DNA of 14,187 nt from CAYLLT01 sp964591605 (GTDB lineage Bacteria > Planctomycetota > Phycisphaerae > UBA1845 > PWPN01), in contig CAZQEN010000193.1 of the NCBI GenBank assembly GCA_964591605.1, positions 1-14,187 on the forward strand. The letters are read 5' to 3'. The notes beneath the pieces were generated by a model. The model searched no databases. It was not told where the DNA came from and was given only the letters and a program-made list of their open reading frames with translations. This document shows, one piece after another, positions 13,916 through 14,187 of the stretch. The first letter of the stretch is position 1; the number at the start of each line of letters is the position of its first letter. Position numbers and translations under genes: made by a program.

Positions 13916-13969
13916 CGTGTTCGGCGTGTTCGGCGTGTCTGGCGTTTTCGGCGCTTTCGGCGTTTTCAG
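13916..13969. repeat. Nonamer tandem repeat (CGTGTTCGG)
   Basis: Six 9-base units follow each other: CGTGTTCGG twice, then CGTGTCTGG, CGTTTTCGG, CGCTTTCGG and CGTTTTCAG. The first two are identical and divergence grows to the right. No gene covers the array convincingly. Confidence 0.85.
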
Positions 13970-14073
13970 CGGCTCGCGGGGCGGAGTGAAGTTCAGCACG
14001 GTTCGGGGCGCCATCGCTTGCCCCGTCGTGCACGGTTATTCGACTCCAGTAGAGGTTCCAGCCCGGGTTTCCC

Positions 14074-14187
14074 ATGGCAGTCACACCTGACACGACAACC
14101 AGTGAGGATGGACTTCTGCAGACCTGCCCCTGGTGCGGGTACCTGCTGCGCGGGCTGCCGATCGAGCATCGTTGCCCGGAGTGCGGC
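14074..14187 (+). CDS. Zinc-ribbon protein, N-terminal fragment cut by the window edge
   Basis: The first 38 codons of a gene that continues past the window. After a Thr-rich start, residues 18-38 form a zinc ribbon with Cys18, Cys21, Cys34 and Cys37 and a GYLLRGLP core, matching the ribbon of the protein at 71-763 (GYLLRSLP, CPECG). By analogy membrane segments may follow, but they are not in view. No strong ribosome binding site is visible: the nearest purine run is about 20 bases upstream. The coding call rests on the conserved ribbon. Confidence 0.75.
   Translation, partial: MAVTPDTTTSEDGLLQTCPWCGYLLRGLPIEHRCPECG

Larger units (their letters stand above)
13659..14073. other. Non-coding region with terminator and two tandem repeats
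   Basis: About 415 bases without a credible gene. The contents are a terminator-like hairpin (13699-13732), a heptamer array (13787-13842) and a nonamer array (13916-13969). Open frames on the minus strand here encode only the repeats (Ser-Gln-Ile-rich and Ala-Glu-His-rich peptides), which argues against coding. Confidence 0.7.

Noticed and set aside
13787..13969. CRISPR array
   Set aside because: The repeats are contiguous heptamers and nonamers with no spacers, and no cas gene is present.

Overview
This is a GC-rich stretch of bacterial chromosome carrying ordinary genes read from both strands. It most likely comes from a planctomycete, possibly the Phycisphaerae side of the phylum. The clues are two proteins that open with a zinc ribbon of the form CxxCGYLLRxLP...CPECG, a secreted protein with a thrombospondin-3-like CGCGV segment and a Cys/hydrophobic/Arg tail, a Tat-exported xylose-isomerase-like TIM barrel, many exported single-domain proteins, and short dispersed palindromic repeats between genes. 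This placement is inferred from protein style; there is no rRNA or other marker gene here.

Layout. 71-1696 (minus): a Tat-exported sugar phosphate isomerase/epimerase-like protein, followed 6 bases later by a small zinc-ribbon membrane protein; a good sigma70-type promoter lies just upstream. 1911-4251 (plus): a secreted surface protein with a putative C-terminal sorting signal, then an exported phytase-like beta-propeller protein. 4252-4509: an intergenic repeat cluster. 4510-6997 (plus): a PfkB-family sugar kinase and a two-domain RbsA-type sugar ABC ATPase, with no permease or binding-protein gene in the window. 7223-8620 (plus): an exported cyclophilin-type peptidyl-prolyl isomerase (TTG start) and a CAP/SCP-domain lipoprotein (GTG start), closed by a strong hairpin terminator with a UUCG loop. 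8736-11409 (minus): a compact operon of TPR lipoprotein, PAP2-superfamily phosphatase and flavin-reductase-like protein, coupled by an ATGA overlap and a 14-base gap. 11410-11825: a second copy of the palindromic repeat plus a promoter. 11826-13658 (plus): a family 2 glycosyltransferase and a DUF58 protein. 13659-14073: non-coding, with a terminator-like hairpin, a heptamer tandem repeat and a 9-bp tandem repeat. 14074-14187: the start of a second zinc-ribbon protein, cut by the window edge.

How the genes work together. The PfkB kinase and RbsA-type ATPase plausibly serve uptake and phosphorylation of one sugar or nucleoside, with the permease encoded elsewhere. The TPR, PAP2 and flavin-reductase genes are transcriptionally linked but no shared pathway is obvious. 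About half of the complete proteins carry export signals, so the window is rich in envelope and periplasmic functions. I found no convincing new defence system, mobile element, CRISPR array or RNA gene. The most unusual material is the repeat biology: dispersed palindromes, GTT/AAC-rich arms, heptamer and nonamer arrays, and a possible repeat fragment inside a coding gene.
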